Shown here: piece by piece, positions 19,440 to 30,503 of the stretch
Layout: each line of letters begins with the position of its first letter
How positions within the stretch are numbered: the first letter of the stretch is position 1
Assembly: GCF_011761565.1 (NCBI RefSeq)
Contig: NZ_JAASRM010000001.1
Location: forward strand, 2,914,139 to 2,978,138
Direction: 5' to 3'
Length of the DNA stretch: 64,000 bases
DNA from: Rhizomicrobium palustre
GTDB taxonomy: Bacteria > Pseudomonadota > Alphaproteobacteria > Micropepsales > Micropepsaceae
Position numbers and translations under genes: made by a program
The notes under the pieces: generated by a model
Told to the model about the DNA's origin: nothing
Databases searched by the model: none
What the model saw: the letters and a program-made list of their open reading frames with translations, nothing else

Positions 19440-19478
19440 AGTGTTGAAGCTGGCCGGGTGATAACGCCCGGCCAGATG

Positions 19479-20915
19479 CTATTTTTGAAGTCCTGCCTTC
19501 AGGGCGCCGATGTGCTTTTCATAGGCCCGCCAGCGCCCTGAGGATTTCTGGTAAAGCGGCTCGCGCACCTGCCAGACGCTCGCGGTTTTGACGCTGGTCT
19601 CGGCCTCATGAAAGCTGAGGCAGCCCTCGTGCCAGTCAAGGCCAAGGAAAGCGAGTAAGGCTTCAAGATGGGGCCGGGGCTCGCGAACAAAACCGTCGTA
19701 ATCGAAATCCAATACATCATCTGTATACAGACTTTTCCAATGCGCCATCAGCCGCTGGTATTGGCGGATATAATGGGAGATGTCGGAAAGATCGCGGCTA
19801 TAATCCTCGCCTAAATGCTGGAAATAGACCGAGATCGCGGTGTCAAAGAGATTGCGCTTGGTGTGCACGATCTTGGCATCCGGGAACATCGCCTTGATCA
19901 GTCCGATGTAGAGGAAGTTGTCGGGCCGCTTGTCGGTGATCTGCAGCGCAGGGGGAAATAGCGCCGCGGTCTGGGCGCGATACTCTTCGGCATATTGCGC
20001 CAGCATCGCCGGGCTCTGCGTGGCCATGCTCTCTGGAAAGGGGGCGAGCTTGCCTTGAACGAGGGCCGGGATAAGGTTCAGCTCGCCGCCAGCGGTCAGG
20101 CGCGGATGCGCCGCCAGCACTTGCTCAGCCAGTGTAGAGCCGGAGCGATACATGCCGCAGATGAAGATGGGCGCAGGCGCGCCCGTTTTCTCCACGGGGT
20201 TTGTGAAGGCGGCGATGATCTTGCTGATGAGCTTCTCATGCGCGGCGCGGTTATAGCGCTGCTGTGGCGGCGTCATCTCGCGGGCGGCGCGATTGGCCTT
20301 GGCATAGGCTTGAAAGGCTTCGTCGTAATTCCCACATTGATCAAGCAGGCGCCCAAGGGCGAAGCCGAGGTCGGAGCGGTCCTCCACCGTCAGGGTAGGG
20401 CGCGCCAAAGTGGATTTCAGCCGCTGGATCAGCGGGTCTTGAGCGTCGGACGTTTTGCTCACACCTGCGAGCCGCGCCAGGGCCAGGGCATTATTGGGTT
20501 CGATGGCGAGCGCATCGCCATAAAGCCTTCGTGCTTCGTCGCGCTTGCCCTGGTCTTCTTTGAGATTGGCAAGGTTGAGGAGCGCTGGCGTGTAGCGCGG
20601 ATTGATCAGAAGGGCCGCGGTATAGGCGCTTTCGGCCTCGTCATCGCGCCGCAGATCATCGGCGAAGATCACGCCGCGATTAAGATGGATTTCTTCCGGC
20701 TTTGATGCGCCGCGTTTCAGGGCTTCATCGTAGGCGGAGAGTGCCGCCAAGGACTCGCCAAGCGTGCGCTTCATGCGGGCAAGATTGTACCAGCCATCCG
20801 CGATCTCGGGCCAAGCGGCGAGGAGCACTTCATAAGCCGCAGTGGCTTCGCTAACGCGGCCAGCCTGTTCGAGGCGCAAGGCAGCGTCCAACATCGCATG
20901 TGGCGAAGCAATCAC
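19479..20915 (-). CDS. TPR-containing sulfotransferase
   Basis: A 478-residue protein with TPR repeats in residues about 1-160 (for example EAESAYTAALLINPRYTPALLNLANL) and a sulfotransferase domain in the C-terminal half. The 5'-phosphosulfate loop is GMYRSGSTLAEQVLAAHP, and the 3'-phosphate motif of PAPS binding is IVHTKRNLFDTAISVYF. It would transfer sulfate from PAPS to an unknown acceptor. The start is GTG at 20915 with AGGAG 6 bases upstream. It lies downstream of the 977-residue TonB receptor gene in the same direction but is separated from it by a strong terminator. Confidence 0.88.
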   Translation of the reverse strand: MIASPHAMLDAALRLEQAGRVSEATAAYEVLLAAWPEIADGWYNLARMKRTLGESLAALSAYDEALKRGASKPEEIHLNRGVIFADDLRRDDEAESAYTAALLINPRYTPALLNLANLKEDQGKRDEARRLYGDALAIEPNNALALARLAGVSKTSDAQDPLIQRLKSTLARPTLTVEDRSDLGFALGRLLDQCGNYDEAFQAYAKANRAAREMTPPQQRYNRAAHEKLISKIIAAFTNPVEKTGAPAPIFICGMYRSGSTLAEQVLAAHPRLTAGGELNLIPALVQGKLAPFPESMATQSPAMLAQYAEEYRAQTAALFPPALQITDKRPDNFLYIGLIKAMFPDAKIVHTKRNLFDTAISVYFQHLGEDYSRDLSDISHYIRQYQRLMAHWKSLYTDDVLDFDYDGFVREPRPHLEALLAFLGLDWHEGCLSFHEAETSVKTASVWQVREPLYQKSSGRWRAYEKHIGALKAGLQK

Positions 20916-20961
20916 GCGAAACTCCTCGATGGATGCCTAGGCTGCTTAGCGCGCGAGGGCG

Positions 20962-20994
20962 CAAAAGAAAAGCGGCGGGCTTGTGGCCCGCCGC
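20962..20994 (-). terminator. Rho-independent terminator after the TonB receptor gene
   Basis: On the minus strand GCGGCGGGC pairs perfectly with GCCCGCCGC around a 5-base loop and is followed by TTTTCTTTT. It lies 24 bp after the TonB receptor stop and ahead of the sulfotransferase gene. Confidence 0.9.
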
Positions 20995-21017
20995 CGTATT
21001 CAGAAAACCATCCGGCC

Positions 21018-23951
<2,934 letters not shown>

Positions 23952-24436
23952 TAGAACCCCCTTGTTGGTTCAGCGACTTCGTTTTTTGACGAGCATTTGG
24001 TCTGCTCATTTGCTGACCGCTGGCGTTTTTCTAGACGTCTGCTTTGCTCGCATGCCTGCAACGCTAAAAGGAGATATCTCTCTCGTCATTACTCGATGCG
24101 TTTTTGCAATGATTTAGCTACCTGCCTGTTGCGTGAATGCTGCACAAAATGGAAGCAAGAATACATTATTGCTATTTTTTGTGTGAAATAGGAAATAAGT
24201 TACGGCATGTAGACACACGGGATATTTAAATATCTGATATCCATAAATTAGCCTTCTCCATTAAAAACAATAAGTTGGGTGCCTAAGAAATACTCACTTC
24301 AACTGCTAACCCCTGGGTTGTGGTCGTGTGGGGTGGTTTTGGGAATCCAGAGATTTGCTATGTCGGCGCTGCGGGATGCGTTGAGTGCCGTCATGCGGCA
24401 GTTATAAGTGTGCAGGAGAGAGTCGAGGATTTTGCG
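23952..24436. other. 485-bp AT-rich intergenic region with nested palindrome
   Basis: This region separates the leftward TonB receptor gene from rightward xseB and is clearly AT-richer than its surroundings (24060-24300). At 24221-24234 GATATTTAAATATC is a perfect 14-bp palindrome, nested in an outer pair GGATAT/ATATCC (24220-24225 and 24237-24242). It is probably a promoter/operator region. No gene is seen. Confidence 0.5.
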
Positions 24437-24673
24437 ATGGTTGATCAGAGTGTAGGCACGCTCAGTTTTGAGGCTGCACTGAAGGAGTTGGAAGCGATCG
24501 TCGCGCGCCTGGAGCAGGGACAAGTGGATCTGGAAGATTCGATCGCGCTCTATGAGCGGGGGCAGGCACTCAAGGCGCATTGCGAGGCAAAGTTGAAGGC
24601 CGCTGAGGGACGCCTCGAGAAAATCGTCCAGAACGGGTCGAAGATTTCCGTAGAGCCAGCCGAGATCGTCTAG
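24437..24673 (+). CDS. xseB: Exodeoxyribonuclease VII small subunit
   Basis: A 78-residue small subunit of exonuclease VII, which trims single-stranded DNA together with XseA. The whole protein matches the family: [21 protein letters not shown], then [14 protein letters not shown], then [16 protein letters not shown], forming a two-helix coiled coil. The start at 24437 has GAGGA 8 bases upstream. In many proteobacteria xseB is followed by ispA and dxs; here dxs follows after 293 bp and ispA is missing. Confidence 0.95.
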   Translation: MVDQSVGTLSFEAALKELEAIVARLEQGQVDLEDSIALYERGQALKAHCEAKLKAAEGRLEKIVQNGSKISVEPAEIV

Positions 24674-24966
24674 GGGCAAATGCAGGTCGCTTTGTGCGAT
24701 CTGCCGATATTCCGCCGTCGGAACATGCGGCTTGGTCAGCGAAGGGCGCTCGATTCCTCGTAAAACGTGATTTGGCGCCTTTAGTGAACCTGGTTTGCAC
24801 GAAACGGAATATTCTTACACGGGATTAATGGCTCGTCGCGCGCTTACCATTGCAATAAGGTGCGGCTTGATTTCTTTGTCTATATGACTGACCTTCAAAG
24901 CCGGCGGCCGCCCTTGGGTGGGGGAATGCACTGTACCCAGGCTGCGCGGCGAGCGGAGCACAACTA

Positions 24967-26892
24967 ATGTCGGGAATCAGCAAGACGCCACTTCTGGACG
25001 GCGTTTCAACGCCGGACGAATTGCGCGCGCTGTCGCCATCCGTTCTTCCTCAGCTTGCAGATGAACTGCGCAATGAGCTGATCGATGTCGTTTCGGTTAC
25101 GGGTGGCCATCTGGGATCGAGCCTCGGTGTAGTCGAACTCACCGTGGCCTTGCACTATGTCTTCAACACACCCGACGACCGGTTAATTTGGGACGTCGGT
25201 CATCAGGCTTATCCGCATAAGATTTTGACGGGCCGGCGTTCGCGTATGCGTACCCTACGTCAAGGTGGTGGTCTCTCGGGCTTCACCAAGCGCGCGGAGA
25301 GCGAATACGATCCCTTCGGCGCGGCGCATTCCTCGACCTCGATTTCGGCGGGCTGCGGTTTTGCCGTCGGCAGCGCCCTGAAGGGCGAAAAGCGCAACGT
25401 CGTCGCTGTGATCGGTGACGGTTCGATGAGCGCGGGCATGGCGTATGAAGCCATGAATAACGCCGGTGCGAATAACACGCGCCTGATCGTTATCCTCAAC
25501 GACAATGACATGTCGATCGCCCCGCCTGTGGGCGCGCTCAGCGCGCATCTCTCGCGGTTGGTGTCGTCGCGCTCTTATCGCGGCGTGCGCAAGCTCTTCA
25601 AGCATTTGGCACTCAAGCTGCCGCGTCCGCTCGCGATCGCCGCGAGACGGGTGGAAGAATATGCCCGCGGCATGGTCACGGGCGGCACGCTCTTTGAAGA
25701 GCTCGGCTTTTATTATGTCGGCCCGATTGACGGCCATAATCTCGAACATCTCATTCCGGTGCTCGAGAATGTGCGCGATATGCAGAATGGTCCGATCCTG
25801 GTCCATGTCGTCACCCAGAAGGGCAAGGGCTATGCCCCAGCCGAGCACAGTGCCGACAAGTATCATGGTGTCACTAAGTTCAACGTCCTGACCGGTGAGC
25901 AGAAGAAGTCCAAGTCGAACTTGCCGTCATATACCAAGGTATTCTCAGACGCCTTACTGGCGGAAGCAAAGGCCGATCCGCGCATTGTGGCGGTGACGGC
26001 GGCGATGCCTTCGGGCACCGGACTTGATCAATTCGCCAAGGAATTTCCCGGTCGCTGCTTTGATGTCGGCATTGCAGAGCAACATGCCGTGACTTTCGCG
26101 GCCGGTATGGCGGCGGAAGGCTTGAAGCCTTTCTGCGCGATCTATTCGACTTTCCTGCAGCGCGGCTATGACCAAGTTGTGCATGACGTCGCCTTGCAGA
26201 GCTTGCCGGTGCGCTTTGCCCTTGATCGGGCAGGGCTCGTCGGCGCCGACGGCCCGACCCATGCGGGCGCGTTCGACGTCACCTATATGGCCGCTTTGCC
26301 GGGCATGGTGGTGATGGCCGCGGCCGACGAAGTTGAGCTGATGCATATGGTGGCGACGCAAGTGCGCTACGATGAAGGCCCTTCGGCGCTGCGCTATCCG
26401 CGAGGCGAGGGTGTTGGCCTCGAACGTCCGCTGATTGGTACGCCGCTCGAAATCGGCAAGGGCCGCATCATCAAGGAAGGCACTTCTATCGCGATCTTGA
26501 GCCTTGGCACCCGCCTTGCGCCCGCGCTGGAAGCCGCTGAGATGCTGTCTTCCTACGGATTGTCGACCACCGTGGCCGATGCCCGCTTCGCCAAGCCTTT
26601 GGATACCGACCTCATCAAGCGCCTGGCGCAGGAACATGAGCTCCTGATCACGGTGGAAGAGAACTCCGTCGGCGGTTTCGGCTCGCATGTGATGCAGTTC
26701 CTGGCCTGGGAAGGTCTGCTCGATAAGGGGCTGAAAGTCCGCCCGATGGTCCTGCCGGATCACTTCCAGAACCACGATAGTCCCGAGCGGCTGTACATTG
26801 AGGCTGGACTGGATGCCGGCGGGATCGTGCAGACGGCGCTTTTGGCACTTGGACGGGAAGAAGCTGCTGCCGCTGCGTCGCGCATCGCATAA
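24967..26892 (+). CDS. dxs: 1-deoxy-D-xylulose-5-phosphate synthase
   Basis: A 641-residue thiamine-diphosphate enzyme that joins pyruvate and glyceraldehyde-3-phosphate in the first step of the MEP isoprenoid pathway. Motifs in order are [20 protein letters not shown] with the active-site His, [17 protein letters not shown], the ThDP site [18 protein letters not shown]...NDNDMSI, then [18 protein letters not shown] with the catalytic Glu, [12 protein letters not shown], and the C-terminal transketolase-like domain ([13 protein letters not shown]). The length is normal. GGAG stands 8 bases before the ATG. It is followed by tlyA 70 bp later in the same direction. Confidence 0.97.
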   Translation: MSGISKTPLLDGVSTPDELRALSPSVLPQLADELRNELIDVVSVTGGHLGSSLGVVELTVALHYVFNTPDDRLIWDVGHQAYPHKILTGRRSRMRTLRQGGGLSGFTKRAESEYDPFGAAHSSTSISAGCGFAVGSALKGEKRNVVAVIGDGSMSAGMAYEAMNNAGANNTRLIVILNDNDMSIAPPVGALSAHLSRLVSSRSYRGVRKLFKHLALKLPRPLAIAARRVEEYARGMVTGGTLFEELGFYYVGPIDGHNLEHLIPVLENVRDMQNGPILVHVVTQKGKGYAPAEHSADKYHGVTKFNVLTGEQKKSKSNLPSYTKVFSDALLAEAKADPRIVAVTAAMPSGTGLDQFAKEFPGRCFDVGIAEQHAVTFAAGMAAEGLKPFCAIYSTFLQRGYDQVVHDVALQSLPVRFALDRAGLVGADGPTHAGAFDVTYMAALPGMVVMAAADEVELMHMVATQVRYDEGPSALRYPRGEGVGLERPLIGTPLEIGKGRIIKEGTSIAILSLGTRLAPALEAAEMLSSYGLSTTVADARFAKPLDTDLIKRLAQEHELLITVEENSVGGFGSHVMQFLAWEGLLDKGLKVRPMVLPDHFQNHDSPERLYIEAGLDAGGIVQTALLALGREEAAAAASRIA

Positions 26893-26962
26893 GGCTCCCG
26901 AATAAGCTTGACCGCTGAGGCGCGCCCCTCGAAATAGAAGGTGCAATTTCAGGCGGCTTGTC

Positions 26963-27688
26963 ATGCCGACACGCGCGGATGTGTTTCTGGTCGAAAAAGG
27001 CTTTGCCGCGTCTCGCAGCGAGGCGCAGGCGGCCATTCGTGCCGGAACGGTAACGGCCAATGGCGCGCGGGTGATGAAGCCGTCGCAGCTCCTCGGTGAC
27101 GAGGTTGAGATCGCCTATGTCAAAGCTCATCCTTACGTCTCGCGCGGTGCGCTGAAGCTTCTGGCGGCGCTGGACCATTTCGAGCTTTCGCCGGAGGGGC
27201 TCGTCTGTCTAGACATTGGTGCTTCGACGGGCGGCTTCACCGAAGTGCTGCTCGAGCGCGGCGCGCATCGCGTCTATGCCGTCGATGTTGGTCATGGTCA
27301 GCTACGCCAGAAGCTTGTCAATGACGAGCGCGTCGTCAGTTTGGAAGGCACGGATGCGCGCAATCTTACCGCCGCTCAAATCCCAGAGCCGCCGCAAGTG
27401 CTGGTCGCCGATGTGAGCTTCATCTCGCTGAAGCTGGCTCTGCCTGCTGCCTTGTCGCTGGCGCGCAATGCTTTCCTGGTCGCGCTGGTCAAGCCGCAAT
27501 TCGAAGCGGGTCGTGCCGCAGTGGGCAAGGGCGGTATCGTCAAGGATGAAGCGGCACAGAACGCGGCGGTGCAGGAAGTGGTGAAGCTTCTGGAGAAGCG
27601 CCACTGGTCCATTCTCGGCGTGATTGACAGCCCGATTGAAGGCGGCGATGGCAATCGTGAGTTCCTGGTAGTGGCGAGGCAGGCGTGA
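26963..27688 (+). CDS. tlyA: TlyA-family rRNA 2'-O-methyltransferase
   Basis: A 241-residue protein with an N-terminal S4 RNA-binding domain (residues about 1-60, RADVFLVEKGFAASRSEAQAAI) and an FtsJ-type methyltransferase domain. The SAM-binding motif is CLDIGASTGGFTEVLLERGA, and VKPQFEAGR carries the family lysine. Members methylate cytidines of 16S and 23S rRNA and were once called hemolysins. The next gene overlaps its stop codon (GTGA), so they are translationally coupled. It lies in the common alphaproteobacterial order dxs-tlyA. Confidence 0.94.
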   Translation: MPTRADVFLVEKGFAASRSEAQAAIRAGTVTANGARVMKPSQLLGDEVEIAYVKAHPYVSRGALKLLAALDHFELSPEGLVCLDIGASTGGFTEVLLERGAHRVYAVDVGHGQLRQKLVNDERVVSLEGTDARNLTAAQIPEPPQVLVADVSFISLKLALPAALSLARNAFLVALVKPQFEAGRAAVGKGGIVKDEAAQNAAVQEVVKLLEKRHWSILGVIDSPIEGGDGNREFLVVARQA

Positions 27689-28740
27689 GCATGTTGTGCC
27701 GTCATTTCGGCGCTTGCGGCGGCTGCCAATATCAGGACCTGCCGGATGACGCCTATCGCGCCTTGAAGCAAGAACTGGTGCTGGCGGCGCTGAAGCTGGA
27801 AGGCGTCGCGGCTGAGCTGAGGGATGTGGTGGAAGTGCCGCCTGCCACGCGCCGCCGCGCTGCGCTGAAAGTGAAGCTGAAAGACGGCGTTGTGGAAATC
27901 GGCTTTCATGCCGCCAAAACGCACGACATTGTGGACATGGCGGAATGCCAGGTGATGACGCCCGCGCTGCTGAAGCTGCTGCCGGGGCTTCGCCGGATGT
28001 TCAAAGAGGTGTTGGCGCCGCGCGGTGATGCCGATATGCGCCTGACCGAAACCGACGCCGGTGTCGATCTCGCGCTGCGCTGGAACAAGAAGCTGGATGA
28101 AGCGACGCGCACGGCGCTCGCCATCTGGGCCGACAAGCTTGGGCTGGTGCGGGTTTCGGTCGGTGGCCAAGTGCTCACCTCTTTCGCAGAAGCCAAGGTG
28201 CGGCTCGGCAAAGCATCGGTGCCGCTGCCACCGGAAGCCTTCTTGCAGCCCTCGCGCGAAGGCGAGGCCATCCTGCAAGGCTTCGTGCGTGAGGCTTTAT
28301 CGGGCGCCAAGAAGATCGCTGATCTTTTCTCGGGCTGCGGAACTTTCAGTTTTGTTCTCGCTGAAAAAGCGCGCGTGCATGCGGTGGAGTTGGAAGCGCC
28401 GATGCTGGAGGCTTTGGCGGCGGGCGTAAAATCAGCGTCGGGCCTCAAACCCATCACCACTGAGAAGCGCAACCTCTTCAAGCGGCCGCTGACGCGGTTC
28501 GAATTGAACCTCTATGATGGGCTTTGCCTGGATCCGCCGCGCGCGGGCGCGCTGGAACAGGCCAAGGAGATCGCCGCCTCCAAACTGCCGCGCATCGCTT
28601 ATGTCTCCTGCGATGCGACGACGTTCGCGCGCGACGCCAAAGTGCTGATCGATGGCGGCTATAAGCTCGGCCCCGTCTTGCCGGTGGATCAGTTCCTCTG
28701 GTCCTCGCATATCGAATTGGCCGCCCAGTTCACGCGATGA
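27685..28740 (+). CDS. TrmA/RlmD-family RNA (uracil-C5) methyltransferase
   Basis: A 351-residue SAM-dependent RNA methyltransferase. It starts with the Fe-S cysteine motif CRHFGACGGCQYQ (residues about 5-17), with a fourth cysteine likely in MAECQV. There is no N-terminal TRAM domain, as in many alphaproteobacterial members. Catalytic-domain motifs are FLQPSREGEAIL, IADLFSGCGTFSF (SAM site), LDPPRAGALEQ, and YVSCDATTFARD with the nucleophile Cys. The GTG at 27685 overlaps the tlyA stop; an ATG two codons later is the alternative. Its own stop overlaps the ATG of the next gene. The target (23S U1939-like, U747-like or tRNA) is not decidable. Confidence 0.9.
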   Translation: MSMLCRHFGACGGCQYQDLPDDAYRALKQELVLAALKLEGVAAELRDVVEVPPATRRRAALKVKLKDGVVEIGFHAAKTHDIVDMAECQVMTPALLKLLPGLRRMFKEVLAPRGDADMRLTETDAGVDLALRWNKKLDEATRTALAIWADKLGLVRVSVGGQVLTSFAEAKVRLGKASVPLPPEAFLQPSREGEAILQGFVREALSGAKKIADLFSGCGTFSFVLAEKARVHAVELEAPMLEALAAGVKSASGLKPITTEKRNLFKRPLTRFELNLYDGLCLDPPRAGALEQAKEIAASKLPRIAYVSCDATTFARDAKVLIDGGYKLGPVLPVDQFLWSSHIELAAQFTR

Positions 28741-29468
28741 CGCGCTGGCTAATATTCCTTGTACTGATCATCGTGGCGCCAGCCTCCGCTGCGTCGCCTT
28801 ACGCCGATTGGGCGGCGGTGGTTGTGGCCGGCGATTCCTATTCCAGCGAGGGCGAGCGCACCGCCGTTTTTGATAATGGCCGCATCGCGATCGGCGAGGC
28901 GCTGCTCAAGATTGGCTTCCTTTCAGAGCATATCCGCCACTTCTCTGACCGGCCTAAGACCTTTCCCATCGGCGCGCCATCGCCTTCCACACCATCGCGC
29001 ATCGCGCGCGGGCTTGCGCAAGTGGCGAAGGCGGCGAAGGGCGGCTGCCTTGTCTATTTCACCAGCCATGGTGATGAGCAGGCCATCGGCATTGGCGATT
29101 ACGGACTTTCGCCGAAAGGCCTTGCCAAGATGCTGGCCCAATCCTGCGGCGCCCGGCCGGTGGTGGCGATTGTCTCGGCCTGTTACTCGGGCGTGTTCGT
29201 GCCGAAGCTGAAAGGGCCGGATCGCATCGTGATGACGGCAGCGGCGCCAGACCGCTCCTCCTTCGGCTGCGGGGCGGATGATAAGTACACTTTCTTCGAT
29301 GAATGCGTTTTAGAGAGCTTCAGCAGCGCGCGGGATTTTCCGGGGCTCGGCCAGCAGGCCGTGGCTTGCGTGGCGGCGCGGGAGAAAAAGGAAAAAGTCG
29401 AGACGCCCTCGCATCCGCAATTGGCAGTGGGCGAGAGGGCGGCGGCGCTCATTCCGAAATGGAAGTAG
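28737..29468 (+). CDS. Secreted C13 (legumain-like) family peptidase
   Basis: A 243-residue protein with a signal peptide (about residues 1-19, VAPASAASP) and a caspase-fold (clan CD) peptidase domain. The catalytic His lies in LVYFTSHGDE and the catalytic Cys in VAIVSACYSGVFV, the H-G ... A-C pattern of family C13. ADWAAVVVAGDSYSS and DRIVMTAAAPDRSSFG complete the fold. The start codon overlaps the stop of the RNA methyltransferase gene (ATGA), so it is read from the same transcript. The family cleaves after Asn or Asp in eukaryotes; the bacterial role is unknown. Confidence 0.85.
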   Translation: MTRWLIFLVLIIVAPASAASPYADWAAVVVAGDSYSSEGERTAVFDNGRIAIGEALLKIGFLSEHIRHFSDRPKTFPIGAPSPSTPSRIARGLAQVAKAAKGGCLVYFTSHGDEQAIGIGDYGLSPKGLAKMLAQSCGARPVVAIVSACYSGVFVPKLKGPDRIVMTAAAPDRSSFGCGADDKYTFFDECVLESFSSARDFPGLGQQAVACVAAREKKEKVETPSHPQLAVGERAAALIPKWK

Positions 29469-29475
29469 CATCGTG

Positions 29476-29518
29476 GAAAATAAAAACACGAATTCAAATC
29501 GGCTGTTTTCGCCGTAAC
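29476..29518 (+). repeat. Direct repeat, copy 1
   Basis: It begins GAAAATAAAAACACGAATTC and continues AAATCGGC; it matches copy 2 at 29592-29635 with a few changes in the middle and at the 3' end. Confidence 0.7.
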
Positions 29519-29591
29519 CCTCTGCGGCAGAACAATAATCGCCTTGCTTCCTTCCCGAGGTGGGCCGAGTACCGGAACCGCCTCTCCCCCC

Positions 29592-29635
29592 GAAAATAAA
29601 AAAGTGAAATTCAAATCGGCCTTTTTGCCCATAAC
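29592..29635 (+). repeat. Direct repeat, copy 2
   Basis: It begins GAAAATAAAAAAGTGAAATT and continues CAAATCGGC; same orientation as copy 1, 116 bp downstream. Confidence 0.7.
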
Positions 29636-29781
29636 GGATTGGAATCAAACGATAAATGCCTTACTACATGACTGCATCCGCATGCCTTGAGCGCCCGCAG
29701 GCATGTTTAGCGGTGCGTCAGCATCGCAGGTCTCTACGCGGTCAAACAGCCACGAAGATGTGGGAAGCGGGGAGAGGGGAT

Positions 29782-30411
29782 TCAAGTGGGGACTTTTACC
29801 TCCCCCTTGCGGGGAGGTCGAAAACGCCAAAGCGTTTTCGGGTGGGGGGAAGCGGCGGGGCGCTGATCTGGCCCCCGGATTTCGTCTACCATGGCCGCTA
29901 TAACGCGGTCATATGCTATTCTCACTAGTGGCGGATCGACTGGATCGTTGCTGTAGCACTCATCCCACGATGCCTCCCAAGCTCCACGGTATCCCTCATT
30001 ATGATCGTTGCGGAATGTTCTTAGTCGGGCATCTTTCCCCATGCCAGTATACATCTCAAAGCATATCGCTTCGAACGCTTCTGCAGCTTCGGAAAACTCT
30101 TTCTCAAAGAGTGGCTTGTTCAAATGGACGAGGCCATCAATCTCTCTTTTGAGTTTGATGATGTCGGCGGGAGAATGCTCTTTCCATGTACCTACAAAGG
30201 TGTAGTAGCAGAGGAGCGTGTTGAAGAGTGGGGCAAGCTTATCGTAGACTTGGAGCTTTCGTTCGATAAGTTTCTGATTGCGCCACTGCTTGTGTTCAAA
30301 GCGTTTCAGAGCTCTTTGGACAAAAAGCCCTAATATGACTAGAGCGATCGGCGTGAATGATTGGGCAAGGAGTTTTGCCAGCTCCAGCCAAGTCCAGTTT
30401 CCTGCAGCCAT
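29782..30411 (-). CDS. Small membrane-anchored protein of unknown function, flanked by repeats
   Basis: A 209-residue protein I do not recognise. It has one N-terminal membrane helix (about residues 14-34, FTPIALVILGLFVQRAL), then a basic, helix-rich cytoplasmic part beginning RFEHKQWRNQKLIERKLQVYDKL, a pattern seen in many small bacterial proteins of unknown role. The last 20 or so residues (from HPKTLWRFRPP) are encoded by the hairpin repeat at 29799-29849, so the true ancestral stop was probably earlier. The start at 30411 lies just after the inverted copy of the same repeat; a longer start would read the N terminus out of that repeat as well. Base composition in the middle (30000-30330) is AT-richer than the neighbours, hinting at acquisition. 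Confidence 0.65.
   Translation of the reverse strand: MAAGNWTWLELAKLLAQSFTPIALVILGLFVQRALKRFEHKQWRNQKLIERKLQVYDKLAPLFNTLLCYYTFVGTWKEHSPADIIKLKREIDGLVHLNKPLFEKEFSEAAEAFEAICFEMYTGMGKDARLRTFRNDHNEGYRGAWEASWDECYSNDPVDPPLVRIAYDRVIAAMVDEIRGPDQRPAASPHPKTLWRFRPPRKGEVKVPT
29799..29849 (+). repeat. Two-hairpin repeat element, copy left of the membrane protein gene
   Basis: CCTCCCCC/GGGGAGG form hairpin one (29799-29817). CGAAAACGC/GCGTTTTCG form hairpin two (29819-29827 and 29832-29840). GGTGGGGGG closes the element. It is the inverse of the copy at 30415-30470. Confidence 0.75.
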
Positions 30412-30414
30412 TGA

Positions 30415-30470
30415 GCCCCCCCCACCCGAAATTTGCTCCCGCAAATTTCGACCTCCCCGCGAGGGGGAGG
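30415..30470 (-). repeat. Two-hairpin repeat element, inverted copy right of the membrane protein gene
   Basis: Read on the minus strand it gives CCTCCCCC-TCGC-GGGGAGG, then CGAAATTTGC/GCAAATTTCG as a 10-bp second stem, then GGTGGGGGG. Its first hairpin and end match the copy at 29799, while its second stem has a different but still paired sequence. Confidence 0.75.
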
Positions 30471-30503
30471 TTAAAGTAATTTTTGTGCGATTTGCAGAGG
30501 GAT

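Larger units (their letters stand above)
29469..29781. other. 313-bp intergenic region with a 44-bp direct repeat
   Basis: Both ends of this stretch lie 3' of genes (C13 peptidase and the small membrane protein converge), so no promoter is expected. It holds two copies of an AT-rich direct repeat (29476-29518 and 29592-29635). I see no gene. Confidence 0.55.
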
